A stretch of DNA of 6,790 nucleotides, from assembly GCA_021818045.1 (NCBI GenBank), contig JAKAFF010000078.1, forward strand, positions 1 through 6,790, read 5' to 3'. This stretch comes from a bacterium. Its GTDB lineage: Bacteria > Chlamydiota > Chlamydiia > Chlamydiales > SM23-39. Below are positions 1 to 5,088 of this stretch, in pieces (within the stretch, counting starts at the first letter, position 1; each line of letters opens with the position of its first letter). A program made the translations under genes and the position numbers. The notes beneath the pieces are model-generated. The model did no database searches. It was given only the letters and a program-made list of their open reading frames with translations, and was not told where the DNA came from.

Positions 1-1210
1 CATCTGCCGCGTTGTACTTTACAAAAAGGGGAAGTGCGGTCAATAAATACGATCCATTGCTTGCGCTATTGGAGATATTAAAATGATCTACCTCAAGTCC
101 AATGCTCAAATTTGTTTGAGGATTGAATATTTTGTCGACGTAACTTGCAAACGAGTATGCAAAAGAGGTGTATGCGTGGATGTGCTCTCGTTCAATTTCT
201 GCAACTGCGCGCAAGGTTTGATCGAAGGTTAAGAAGTCGGGCTTTTTATAAGTTGCTTGTCCTGCGAGATAGCGCGCTGAAAAGTCGCCTTTTAAACTCA
301 TCTGTTCGCCCATGCCGCGCAAGTTGCGATGGGTCCAAGAAAAAGTAGCACCTGGTCCATCTACTGTGGCATAGTAGGCCCCGATATTGATTTGCTTATG
401 TTTGGATTCTGAGAGGCGAATTTTCATGGGCAGCTCACCTGCTGCATCGAGCTTTTCTCCATGAGAGATCAGACAAGAGCTAAAGAGATCGCTATTGATC
501 AACTTTTTTTGGGTGGCTTCCACTTTTTCTGAACTATAAGTATCCCCCTCGTCCCAATCGAGACGTTTCATTACGTATTTAGTTTGGACGGTGTCTAGAC
601 CATAGATGGACAGGGGGCCAAACTTAGATAGGGGGCCTTCATCGATGCACGAGGCGGCATTCACCACCTTGTCTGCCATATCTACAACGACGCGCCGCTT
701 TTCTATGGTTGCCAGGGGATAGCCACATCGAGAAAGCGTTGCAAGTACGTTGAGCTCTGCATTGACAATATGAGTTGAAATCGCAGCGCTTCCAAGATGA
801 AGCCCTAAATTTTCTGCAGTGAGCGGCACACAGCTTGTGACTTCTGCAAGATGTGAACAATCGCCATGATACACTTGATAAGAGGCGATTGTGTATTGGG
901 GGCCTGGTTGAATGAGGATGTATACTTGTGCAGGGTCATTTGCTTTTACATCTGAGGTAATGGTTGCGTCATAATATCCATAGGCGCGCATCACTTTCAT
1001 CAAAGAGGGGATATCTGAGGCAACGCGATAGCGCAACGCGTTGAGAGAGGCAGGCGGGCGATCTTGCAATGTGACCAGATCGGATGCATCGAAGAGTGCT
1101 TTCAGCGTTGCTTCATCTTTTAATCCCACAAACGTGATCTCATAGGGAATGGCCAGCACAAAAGCGGGAGTAATACCAATGAGCGCAAATAGCAATCGTT
1201 TCATACCCAT
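1..1210 (-). CDS. TamA-like Omp85-superfamily outer-membrane protein (partial, C-terminus beyond left edge)
   Basis: The reverse strand is open from ATG at 1210 to the window edge, giving 403 residues with no stop. Residues 1-20 (MGMKRLLFALIGITPAFVLA) form a signal peptide with likely cleavage before IPYE. Three POTRA-like domains follow: about 22-103 (with the typical AYGYYDATI), about 104-192, and about 196-268 (YGLDTV, then KKLINSDLFSS). The barrel begins near 271, where INIGAYYATVDGPG, WTHRNLRGMGEQ and YKKPDFLTFDQTL resemble TamA barrel strands. Three POTRAs and this barrel start fit TamA better than BamA, which usually has five. TamA is about 580 residues in Escherichia coli, so roughly 175 are probably missing. 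TamA-type proteins insert or assemble outer-membrane proteins, usually with TamB; no TamB is visible here. Five cysteines (C118, C127, C162, C188, C246) lie in the predicted periplasmic part. An in-frame ATG at 1204 is an alternative start; neither has a Shine-Dalgarno. Family assignment is firm, TamA subtype likely. Confidence 0.85.
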   Translation of the reverse strand, partial: MGMKRLLFALIGITPAFVLAIPYEITFVGLKDEATLKALFDASDLVTLQDRPPASLNALRYRVASDIPSLMKVMRAYGYYDATITSDVKANDPAQVYILIQPGPQYTIASYQVYHGDCSHLAEVTSCVPLTAENLGLHLGSAAISTHIVNAELNVLATLSRCGYPLATIEKRRVVVDMADKVVNAASCIDEGPLSKFGPLSIYGLDTVQTKYVMKRLDWDEGDTYSSEKVEATQKKLINSDLFSSCLISHGEKLDAAGELPMKIRLSESKHKQINIGAYYATVDGPGATFSWTHRNLRGMGEQMSLKGDFSARYLAGQATYKKPDFLTFDQTLRAVAEIEREHIHAYTSFAYSFASYVDKIFNPQTNLSIGLEVDHFNISNSASNGSYLLTALPLFVKYNAAD

Positions 1211-1234
1211 TTTTGGATTGTGCCCCAATCAAAA
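1211..1234. promoter_or_regulatory. Imperfect inverted repeat over the divergent promoter region, candidate operator
   Basis: TTTT-G-GATTG (1211-1220) and CAATCAAAA (1226-1234) are inverted copies around a 5-base centre TGCCC, with one unpaired G. The repeat covers the predicted -10 box of the leftward gene and lies 43 bp upstream of hemL. A regulator bound here could affect both genes. It might also be chance in an AT-rich spacer. No regulator is encoded next to it. Confidence 0.3.
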
Positions 1235-1245
1235 GAGTTCGTCAA
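1217..1245 (-). promoter_or_regulatory. Predicted sigma-70-type promoter of the TamA-like gene
   Basis: Read on the minus strand, TTGACG (1245-1240) is followed after exactly 17 bp by CACAAT (1222-1217). These match the -35 consensus at 5 of 6 positions and the -10 consensus at 4 of 6. Only six bases separate the -10 box from the ATG at 1210. Transcription would therefore start at or next to that ATG, giving a leaderless or nearly leaderless mRNA, or a leader of about 6 nt if ATG 1204 is used. Confidence 0.55.
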
Positions 1246-1258
1246 AAAGAATCTTTTT
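1244..1258. repeat. Short palindrome AAAAAGA-A-TCTTTTT between divergent genes
   Basis: Seven-base arms (1244-1250 and 1252-1258) surround a single central A. It sits directly upstream of hemL, beside the -35 box of the leftward promoter. It is too tight to fold as a hairpin, and it lies between two gene starts, so it is not a terminator. It may be a protein-binding site or simply A/T runs. Confidence 0.25.
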
Positions 1259-1276
1259 TGGTAGAGTCTCTTCGAT

Positions 1277-2590
1277 ATGCAGTTACAGCAAACAGAGCAT
1301 GGCTCATTAAGTCGGCCCCGATCTCGGCAAATTTATGCAGATTCTTGTGCGGTGATTCCGGGAGGGGTGAACTCTCCGGCCCGCTCTTTTGCAAAATTGG
1401 GCCTCACTCCGATGATTGTAGCGTCAGGGATGGGAGATCTGATCTTAGATGTCGATGGCAATGAGTACATCGATTTTTGCTGTAGTTGGGGATCGTTGAT
1501 TTTCGGCCACGCCCATCCGCAAATCGTGCAGGCAGCTGTGCAGCAAATGCAGTTTGGATCCTCTTTTGGCATTGCGACCGAAGTGGAGCTGCAAATTGCG
1601 CGCCAAGTAGTGCAACTCATCCCATCGATTGAAAAGATCCGTTTTGTAAATTCTGGGACTGAGGCGACCATGACCGCAATGCGCCTGGCTCGCGGTTATA
1701 CTGGGCGCCCCAAGATCTTGAAATTTACAGGGCACTATCATGGCCACAGCGATTCACTGCTTATCCAAGCGGGATCTGGGGTTGCCAGTTTAAATCCCTT
1801 AGCTACCTCTAAAGGGGTGACGCCGAATACGATTGCCGACACTTTGTGTTGCCCATTCAACGATTTTGCGGCGTTGCGTGCGTTTTTTAGCTCTCCGGAA
1901 GCCAAGCTTTTAGCTGCGGTGATTTTAGAGCCGGTCACCGGCAATATGGGGGTGGTGCCTCCAGAGCCGCTCTTTTTGCAGATGTTGCAGCAAGAGACAA
2001 AGAGGGTGGGGGCGCTGCTTATCTTTGATGAGGTAATTACCGGTTTTCGCCTAGGGATCACGGGAGCGCAAGGCTTATATGGCATCACCCCGGATCTAAC
2101 GTGTCTTGGCAAGATCATTGGCGGGGGATTCCCCGTTGCGGCCATAGGCGGCAGGCGAGATATTTTGGATTGTTTGGCTCCCTTGGGCCACGTTTATCAG
2201 GCGGGAACCTTGTCGGGCAATCCAGTGGCAATGCAAGCGGGACTCAAAACCCTTGAGCTATTGCAACAGCCAGGTGTTTATGAAGAAATTGAGCGCAAAG
2301 CCAAGCGCCTTGCAGATCCGATAGAGGCCGCGCTACGGGACAAAAATGGATGCATCCAGCGAGTCGGATCGATGTTAAATCTCTTTTTCGGAGTGAAAAG
2401 CGTTCGCAAAAGGGAAGATTTAGCGCAGCTCGATGAGGCCATGTTTGCAAAACTATTCAACTATCTTTTTGATCGAGGGATTTATATCTCCCCATCGGCC
2501 TATGAAAGTTGGTTTATTTCGCATGTTCATCTTGATTCTCATATTGATTATGCCGTAGACTCGATCCTCTCTTTTATTCGCGGTATGTAG
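1277..2590 (+). CDS. hemL: Glutamate-1-semialdehyde 2,1-aminomutase (HemL)
   Basis: The 437-residue protein aligns over its whole length, from memory, with bacterial HemL (426 residues in E. coli). This cytosolic PLP enzyme converts glutamate-1-semialdehyde to 5-aminolevulinate in the C5 route of tetrapyrrole synthesis, after HemA. Visible landmarks are IPGGVNSPARSF (27-38), the phosphate-binding NSGTEATM (125-132), GHYHGHSDSLL (152-162), ILEPVTGNMGVVPP (216-229), FDEVITGFR (250-258; D251 should contact the PLP pyridine nitrogen), the PLP-lysine site CLGKIIGGG (K279) and YQAGTLSGNP (307-316). The start is forced: an in-frame TAG lies at 1262-1264 and ATG 1277 is the only ATG before the conserved IPGGVNSP. 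It lacks a clear Shine-Dalgarno. The stop TAG overlaps the next gene's GTG by one base, suggesting coupled translation. No other hem gene is in the window. Confidence 0.97.
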   Translation: MQLQQTEHGSLSRPRSRQIYADSCAVIPGGVNSPARSFAKLGLTPMIVASGMGDLILDVDGNEYIDFCCSWGSLIFGHAHPQIVQAAVQQMQFGSSFGIATEVELQIARQVVQLIPSIEKIRFVNSGTEATMTAMRLARGYTGRPKILKFTGHYHGHSDSLLIQAGSGVASLNPLATSKGVTPNTIADTLCCPFNDFAALRAFFSSPEAKLLAAVILEPVTGNMGVVPPEPLFLQMLQQETKRVGALLIFDEVITGFRLGITGAQGLYGITPDLTCLGKIIGGGFPVAAIGGRRDILDCLAPLGHVYQAGTLSGNPVAMQAGLKTLELLQQPGVYEEIERKAKRLADPIEAALRDKNGCIQRVGSMLNLFFGVKSVRKREDLAQLDEAMFAKLFNYLFDRGIYISPSAYESWFISHVHLDSHIDYAVDSILSFIRGM

Positions 2591-3207
2591 TGATCCATTA
2601 TGCAGCACTTTTGTCCAATCAACCCATTTTAGAGCCCCTTCCTCGTGGCTGGATGAGCGCCCAGGTCACTTTAAGACATCGCTCAGGGGATGAGGAGAGT
2701 CGCTATGAGATACTCGACCTGCGGCAAAACAGCTTAGAACACGCGACTCGTTATAGGCATGACCCGATGATTGTGATTGCATTAAAATGTTTTTTGCTGA
2801 CTTTGGTGCTTCCTGTTTACTTTATGTTATATAGCGCATTTCATGTCGTAAGGGCCCCCCTTGCGCTCTTTTATAACCGCTCATTTTCTTTAATGACTCA
2901 AGCTTTGTGGGCTGTTGTGCGCGCTCCTTTCTATTTTCTGGGGCTGGAGTGTGCTGCCTTGTATGGGATTGTGCGTCCTCTTCACGGCATGGCTCTGTTT
3001 GGTCGCCTTGAAGGGCAGTTGCATCAAAAGAAAAGGCAGGAGAGTTTGCAGTACAAAAGGGAGTTAGACGGTGTGCCTGTTGGGGATATCGTTTTGCAAT
3101 CTCTTTTAGCAAAAGAGGATTCTTTTACCTATTTTCTAGCATTTTGCATGCAACCGATAGGCAAAACAGACGAGCCCCACATTCTCAATGTGGTTCCAGC
3201 GATTTAA
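2590..3207 (+). CDS. Hypothetical two-helix membrane protein, possibly specific to Chlamydiae
   Basis: I do not recognise a named family. The reading frame gives 205 residues from GTG 2590, which overlaps the hemL stop codon (TAGTG) and suggests translational coupling. ATG 2653 (residue 22) is an alternative start. After a polar N-terminus there are two hydrophobic stretches, about 60-83 and 103-127. Each is bordered by a VVRAP motif: HVVRAPLALF at 85-94 ends the first, and AVVRAPFYFL at 108-117 lies inside the second, so the pair may be an internal duplication. ALYGIVRPLHGMALFGRLEGQL (123-144) follows, then a charged, probably cytoplasmic tail containing KKRQE. The motif style reminds me of hypothetical membrane proteins of environmental chlamydiae, but I cannot confirm this. 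Its last 23 bp overlap the 3' end of the FliO-like gene on the other strand. Coding is well supported by length, coupling and clear membrane segments; function is unknown. Confidence 0.75.
   Translation: MIHYAALLSNQPILEPLPRGWMSAQVTLRHRSGDEESRYEILDLRQNSLEHATRYRHDPMIVIALKCFLLTLVLPVYFMLYSAFHVVRAPLALFYNRSFSLMTQALWAVVRAPFYFLGLECAALYGIVRPLHGMALFGRLEGQLHQKKRQESLQYKRELDGVPVGDIVLQSLLAKEDSFTYFLAFCMQPIGKTDEPHILNVVPAI
3177..3193. terminator. Hairpin at the tail-to-tail overlap, possible bidirectional terminator
   Basis: CCACATT (3177-3183) and AATGTGG (3187-3193) form a perfect 7-bp stem with a 3-base loop. It lies inside the 3' coding ends of both convergent genes, and the stop codon of the FliO-like gene begins in the loop. 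Neither side has a good T tract: the plus side reads TTCCAGCGATTTAATTT. Intrinsic termination is therefore uncertain; it could instead protect mRNA 3' ends. Confidence 0.35.
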
Positions 3208-3547
3208 TTTCCAGATGAGACTCGGCGACGAGCACTTTTTTCCCTTCCACCTCGATCAAATAGAGCATGGTTTTAGGGCTTAGCACCCTTTTTTCTAAAA
3301 TTTGGATAACCTGATTTTCATTGCCTCTTTGCAAGCGATTTTGAATGAGCCGCCGAAGGACCCAATAACTCAAATAGAGCAAGGCAATGAGGATCAATAA
3401 AGAGAGCAACATCTTTGCGAAGGCGGCGCCCATTTCAGAAGGGGGCATCTGTGTTGGAAGATCTGCAGCAGCATTTAGCCCCACAGTGAGCGGATCCCCT
3501 TGCGACTGGGCAATTGGATCGAAGGGAATAGAAGTATCAGCAGACAT
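3185..3547 (-). CDS. FliO-like single-pass membrane protein
   Basis: From ATG 3547 the protein has 120 residues: a polar N-terminal segment of about 40, one strong transmembrane helix (about 42-64, AKMLLSLLILIALLYLSYWV), a basic stop-transfer region (RRLIQNRLQRG) and a small beta-rich C-terminal domain. IQILEKRVLSPKTMLYLIEV then EGKKVLVAES is the pattern of FliO-type proteins, which help assemble the export gate of flagellar or type III secretion systems. The match is by pattern only. The frame is also open upstream, with ATGs at 3574 and 3646. The 3646 start lies across two terminator hairpins and is rejected; 3574 (MDLIFHISL) is possible. None has a clear Shine-Dalgarno. No other secretion gene is nearby. 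The last 23 bp overlap the membrane-protein gene on the plus strand. It might be reached by read-through from the Ala/Pro-rich gene, or have an unseen promoter. Confidence 0.65.
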   Translation of the reverse strand: MSADTSIPFDPIAQSQGDPLTVGLNAAADLPTQMPPSEMGAAFAKMLLSLLILIALLYLSYWVLRRLIQNRLQRGNENQVIQILEKRVLSPKTMLYLIEVEGKKVLVAESHLEIKSLEPH

Positions 3548-3580
3548 AAGACTAATATGAAAGATAAGGTCCATTTCTGG

Positions 3581-3618
3581 CAAATGAGAAAGTCCTGCAG
3601 GAAAAATTCCCGCAGGAC
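3581..3618 (-). terminator. Second tandem terminator hairpin of the Ala/Pro-rich gene
   Basis: On the minus strand, GTCCTGCGGG (3618-3609) pairs with CCTGCAGGAC (3601-3592) around AATTTTT, with one mismatch, and is followed by TTTCTCATTT. The stem is strong and the T tract is interrupted. It lies downstream of the first hairpin in the direction of transcription and just upstream of the likely start of the FliO-like gene, so it should limit read-through into that gene. Confidence 0.55.
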
Positions 3619-3624
3619 CTGGCC

Positions 3625-3652
3625 AAAAGGCGCAGCAAATGTGCACTGCGCC
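3625..3652 (-). terminator. First rho-independent terminator of the Ala/Pro-rich gene
   Basis: On the minus strand, GGCGCAG (3652-3646) and CTGCGCC (3635-3629) form a perfect GC-rich 7-bp stem with a 10-base loop, followed directly by TTTT (3628-3625). It begins 20 bases after the stop codon of the 3672-4055 gene. On the plus strand no T tract follows, so it acts only leftward. Confidence 0.7.
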
Positions 3653-3671
3653 CTTGGTTCACGCTGTGCGG

Positions 3672-4055
3672 TTAAACTTCTGCTGCATCTTCGCGTGGTG
3701 CATCTTCGCGTGGTGCATCTTCGCGTGGTGCATCGACTCGTGCTTCTGGAACTGCAGCTGGAGCTGCAGGAGGTGCGCGAGGAGCTGCAGGAGCTGCAGA
3801 AGTTCCGCACACTTTGTCAACTGTCCAACTCCATACAAACTTCAGTCCAGCCAATGGAGAAATCGCTACTGGAACAACAGCTGCAAAAATTTTCGCAATT
3901 TTTTTGAGGAGGGAATCATCTGCATTGATCCCACATTTGTTGACCCAGGCGAATGAGTTGTTTGATACAGATTTTACAAATTTATTGTAAGTTTCTGTGA
4001 TACCCCATTGAGCTGGAGCTGCTGCTGGAGCTACGGGTGCGGCTGCGTTTGCCAT
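3672..4055 (-). CDS. Small Ala/Pro-rich protein with DAPRE tail repeats, function unknown
   Basis: I do not recognise this 127-residue protein. It has three parts. Residues 1-15 are an Ala/Pro arm (MANAAAPVAPAAAPA). A core at about 16-84 contains WGITETYNKFVKSVSNNSF, a Lys-rich turn and a hydrophobic stretch (about 53-78, IAKIFAAVVPVAISPLAGLKFVWSW); cysteines C41 and C83 lie before and after this stretch. A second Ala/Pro linker (86-104) leads to a charged tail in which DAPRE is repeated three times (108-122), ending EDAAEV. There is no conventional signal peptide. The start is well set: ATG 4055 follows AGAGAGG at 5 nt. A promoter candidate lies upstream and two terminators downstream, so the gene looks like an insulated, well-expressed monocistron. 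Two Pro/Ala arms around a folded core could suit a secreted, surface or inclusion-associated protein, or a structural adaptor; all of these are guesses. The opposite-strand frames over the same DNA are Leu- or Cys-repeat artefacts. Confidence 0.8.
   Translation of the reverse strand: MANAAAPVAPAAAPAQWGITETYNKFVKSVSNNSFAWVNKCGINADDSLLKKIAKIFAAVVPVAISPLAGLKFVWSWTVDKVCGTSAAPAAPRAPPAAPAAVPEARVDAPREDAPREDAPREDAAEV
3685..3729. repeat. Three perfect 15-bp tandem repeats inside the Ala/Pro-rich gene
   Basis: The plus-strand unit GCATCTTCGCGTGGT occurs at 3685-3699, 3700-3714 and 3715-3729 without a mismatch. A fourth, degenerate unit begins GCATCGACTCGT at 3730. On the coding strand it encodes five residues per unit (the DAPRE repeat). 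Because the unit is a multiple of three, copy-number change would lengthen or shorten the tail without shifting the frame. Confidence 0.97.
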
Positions 4056-4060
4056 ATTTA

Positions 4061-4067
4061 CCTCTCT
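4061..4067 (-). promoter_or_regulatory. Strong ribosome binding site of the Ala/Pro-rich gene
   Basis: Minus-strand AGAGAGG lies 5 nt (TAAAT) before ATG 4055. It is among the clearest Shine-Dalgarno sites in the window. The hemL, FliO-like and TamA-like genes lack one. Confidence 0.75.
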
Positions 4068-4142
4068 TCTTGGTTTCTGTTTTAGCCCTTATCCTGACCG
4101 GCGTTGGGGCTGGTTAATAAAAAATTAAAAACGAGATAGGTA

Positions 4143-4171
4143 CTTATACGTGAAGGGGTGGATTTCTACAA
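4143..4171 (-). promoter_or_regulatory. Candidate promoter of the Ala/Pro-rich gene
   Basis: On the minus strand, TTGTAG (4171-4166) and TATAAG (4148-4143) are 17 bp apart. The -10 box matches consensus at 5 of 6 positions, the -35 box at 3 of 6. Transcription would start near 4136, leaving a leader of about 80 nt that contains a T-rich stretch (near 4112-4131) followed by a GC-rich one (near 4093-4111). Confidence 0.4.
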
Positions 4172-4183
4172 GAAAAAATTTTT

Positions 4184-4208
4184 CACTGATCTTTACCTGG
4201 TTTCAGTG
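4184..4208. promoter_or_regulatory. Inverted repeat CACTGA-N13-TCAGTG, candidate operator
   Basis: Perfect 6-bp arms at 4184-4189 and 4203-4208 are separated by 13 bp. They lie 28 bp upstream of the HAD phosphatase start and just behind the promoter candidate of the divergent gene. The repeat centres are 19 bp apart, close to two helical turns, which suits a dimeric regulator. I see no clear plus-strand -35/-10 pair for the phosphatase gene. Confidence 0.25.
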
Positions 4209-4236
4209 TACTGTTTTGCATAGAAGAGGAGCGTGT

Positions 4237-5088
4237 ATGGTAGTGTCTTGCCAAAAAGGGTGGATCGCACTTGATATCGACGGTACGGTCACTTTGGATA
4301 AATTTAGTGTTCCGCAAGAGGTGATCGATTTTTTGCGCGGTCTGCAAGCTTTGGGCTGGGGCATTGTCTTTGCAACGGGAAGATCCTTTGCATTTGCTTC
4401 GAAGGCGCTTTCAAAGCTGCAGTTCGATCACGTTGTATTGGCTCAGAATGGATCCATTGCACTGGAAATGCCGACGGGCAAGATTTTGTTTAAAAAAGAG
4501 ATTCCTTCAGCCCACATTGCACTTGTTGAAGAGTGCTGTAGAGAGCTTGGCAATGATATTCTCGTCTATTCCGGCTATGAGAGAGGCGATTTTTGTTTTT
4601 GGCGCCCTGAGCGCTTCTCTAAGGAGGGGCTGGCCTATGTTCAGTTAATCCAGCAAAGAGAGCACGAGAAGTGGAAAACGGTGGATAGTTTTCAAGATGT
4701 TGAGGTGGGATCGCCTCCTTTGATTAAATGTTTTGGCGACAAAGAGCAAATGGATCTTGCAACGCGCCGCTTTATGGCATCGGGGCAATTTCAGGTGGCT
4801 CGGATCCGCGATCCTTTTGTCGAAGGGGTTTATTTGCTTTTGGTCACAGATAAACGGGCTTCGAAGGGGGAGTCGCTATTGGAGCTATTTCGGCTCAAAG
4901 GGAGAGGAGAGATGGTGATTGCAGCGGGAGATGATGAGAACGACTTGCCTTTACTTGAGGTAGCAGATCTCAAGATCGCCATGGCTCATGCCCCAGAGTG
5001 TTTAAAAAAGGTGGCCGATTTGATCGCGCCACCTACGAAAGATCTTGGAATTATCGAGGCGTTAAAGAGCTGTCTGAAGAGGCAGTGA
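4237..5088 (+). CDS. Cof-type HAD-superfamily phosphatase (HAD-IIB)
   Basis: The 283-residue protein carries all four HAD motifs: motif I ALDIDGTVT (nucleophile D13, acid/base D15), motif II FATGRS (T47), motif III SKGESL (K210) and motif IV GDDENDLPLL (D232, D233 and D236 for Mg2+). The long segment between motifs II and III (about 80-205) is the size of a type C2B cap, and LKIAMAHAPECLKKVAD (245-261) is the usual Cof ending. Such enzymes are cytosolic Mg2+-dependent phosphatases acting on sugar phosphates, FMN or other small phosphomonoesters; the sequence does not give the substrate. The start is ATG 4237 because GAGGAG (4226-4231) sits 5 nt before it and motif I follows after 11 residues. 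The frame stays open back to GTG 4150, but those extra residues look non-conserved. The 3' end overlaps fabI tail to tail by 38 bp; as I recall, a HAD phosphatase also neighbours fabI in Chlamydia trachomatis. Confidence 0.9.
   Translation: MVVSCQKGWIALDIDGTVTLDKFSVPQEVIDFLRGLQALGWGIVFATGRSFAFASKALSKLQFDHVVLAQNGSIALEMPTGKILFKKEIPSAHIALVEECCRELGNDILVYSGYERGDFCFWRPERFSKEGLAYVQLIQQREHEKWKTVDSFQDVEVGSPPLIKCFGDKEQMDLATRRFMASGQFQVARIRDPFVEGVYLLLVTDKRASKGESLLELFRLKGRGEMVIAAGDDENDLPLLEVADLKIAMAHAPECLKKVADLIAPPTKDLGIIEALKSCLKRQ

Noticed and set aside
145..860. Small frames inside the TamA-like gene
   Set aside because: They lie fully within a long, well-supported coding region and have no recognisable features.
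1244..1258. The A/T palindrome as a transcription terminator
   Set aside because: It lies between two divergent gene starts, has no GC stem and only a one-base loop.
1213..1464. A plus-strand frame starting before hemL
   Set aside because: It overlaps hemL in another frame, while the hemL frame carries the conserved enzyme from residue 27 onward.
3548..3646. A longer FliO-like protein starting at ATG 3646
   Set aside because: The extension would be encoded by the two terminator hairpins of the neighbouring gene and has a Cys/Pro/Gly composition typical of such DNA.
3500..3956. Plus-strand frames with Leu-rich or Cys/Trp-rich repeats
   Set aside because: They are antisense readings of the 15-bp repeats and Ala/Pro codons of the minus-strand gene, which has the better start, ribosome site and terminators.
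4150..4236. A longer HAD phosphatase starting at GTG 4150
   Set aside because: The added 29 residues look like spacer sequence. The GAGGAG at 4226-4231 points to ATG 4237, and motif I lies at its usual distance from that start.
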